A stretch of DNA of 64,000 nucleotides from Ciona savignyi (Eukaryota; Chordata; Ascidiacea; Phlebobranchia; Cionidae). Location: positions 1,256,509 to 1,320,508 of the forward strand of contig CH003245.1 in NCBI GenBank assembly GCA_000149265.1, written 5' to 3'. Each line of letters opens with the position of its first letter. Positions within the stretch are counted from its first letter, which is position 1. The translations under genes were made by a program, and so were the position numbers. Positions 63,925 through 64,000 of this stretch are shown here, piece after piece. The notes under the pieces were generated by a model. It worked only from the letters and a program-made list of their open reading frames with translations, was not told where the DNA came from and made no database searches.

Positions 63925-64000
63925 TCTACGTATAACCACGCGACCGATACATATACAGACTCTTATACAAAGAATAACGGTCCTGGTGACGAGCCCATCA
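63925..64000 (+). repeat. Family 2 repeat copy at the window edge
   Basis: ACCACGCGACCGATACATAT, then ACGGTCCTGGTGACGAGCCC, matches the order of the 6415-6512 copy and is cut by the window end before the B-box region. It lies in the intron upstream of the AFG2A final exon. Confidence 0.55.

Noticed and set aside
1..64000. CRISPR arrays, bacterial operons, ribosome binding sites
   Set aside because: The window is eukaryotic; no regularly spaced direct repeats of CRISPR type were seen and the genes are split by introns.

Overview
This is eukaryotic, animal DNA: AT-rich, with split genes and many dispersed repeats and DNA transposon remnants. The genes recognised are metazoan: a zona pellucida (ZP) domain membrane protein, a PLAT-domain lipoxygenase, the splicing factor CCDC12, an intronless Sprouty, and the last exon of an AFG2A/SPATA5-type AAA ATPase. 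Some introns are only 47-56 nt long. My best guess is an invertebrate chordate such as a tunicate (Ciona-like). That is inference; the gene families alone do not fix the species.

Layout. (1) 593-4854, plus strand: the last nine exons of a ZP protein with an EGF-like module, a furin-type site and a C-terminal transmembrane helix. (2) 5609-11243, minus strand: a complete 13-exon lipoxygenase with all five expected iron ligands and an unusual predicted first exon (MGVCCS) that looks doubly acylated. Genes 1 and 2 converge. (3) 11244-14397: repeats, including a truncated tRNA-Ser(GCU)-like sequence and a perfect 21-bp inverted repeat. (4) 14398-17877, minus strand: CCDC12 in two exons. Its intron holds a piggyBac-like element between TTAA sites and a hAT-like element with an intact 8-bp target duplication. 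(5) 17878-29136: no recognised gene. (6) 29137-30504, minus strand: Sprouty, the feedback inhibitor of FGF/Ras-ERK signalling, with its conserved N-terminal tyrosine motif and cysteine-rich domain. (7) 30505-63687: about 33 kb with no gene I can recognise, lying upstream of Sprouty. It carries repeated TGACGTCA sites, a small GGAA cluster and, at 51111-53907, a young non-coding LTR retroelement with near-identical LTRs and a 4-bp target duplication. (8) 63688-63864, minus strand: the final exon of an AFG2A-like AAA ATPase that runs off the window.

The genes do not form one pathway. Sprouty (signalling), CCDC12 (splicing) and AFG2A (ribosome biogenesis) are conserved cellular genes; the lipoxygenase (oxylipin synthesis) and ZP protein (cell surface or extracellular matrix) are neighbours. 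Exon boundaries were worked out by hand from splice sites, reading phase and family resemblance. The most interesting candidates are the acylated lipoxygenase N-terminus, the non-coding LTR element, two tRNA-derived repeat families, and the CRE-like site enrichment around Sprouty.
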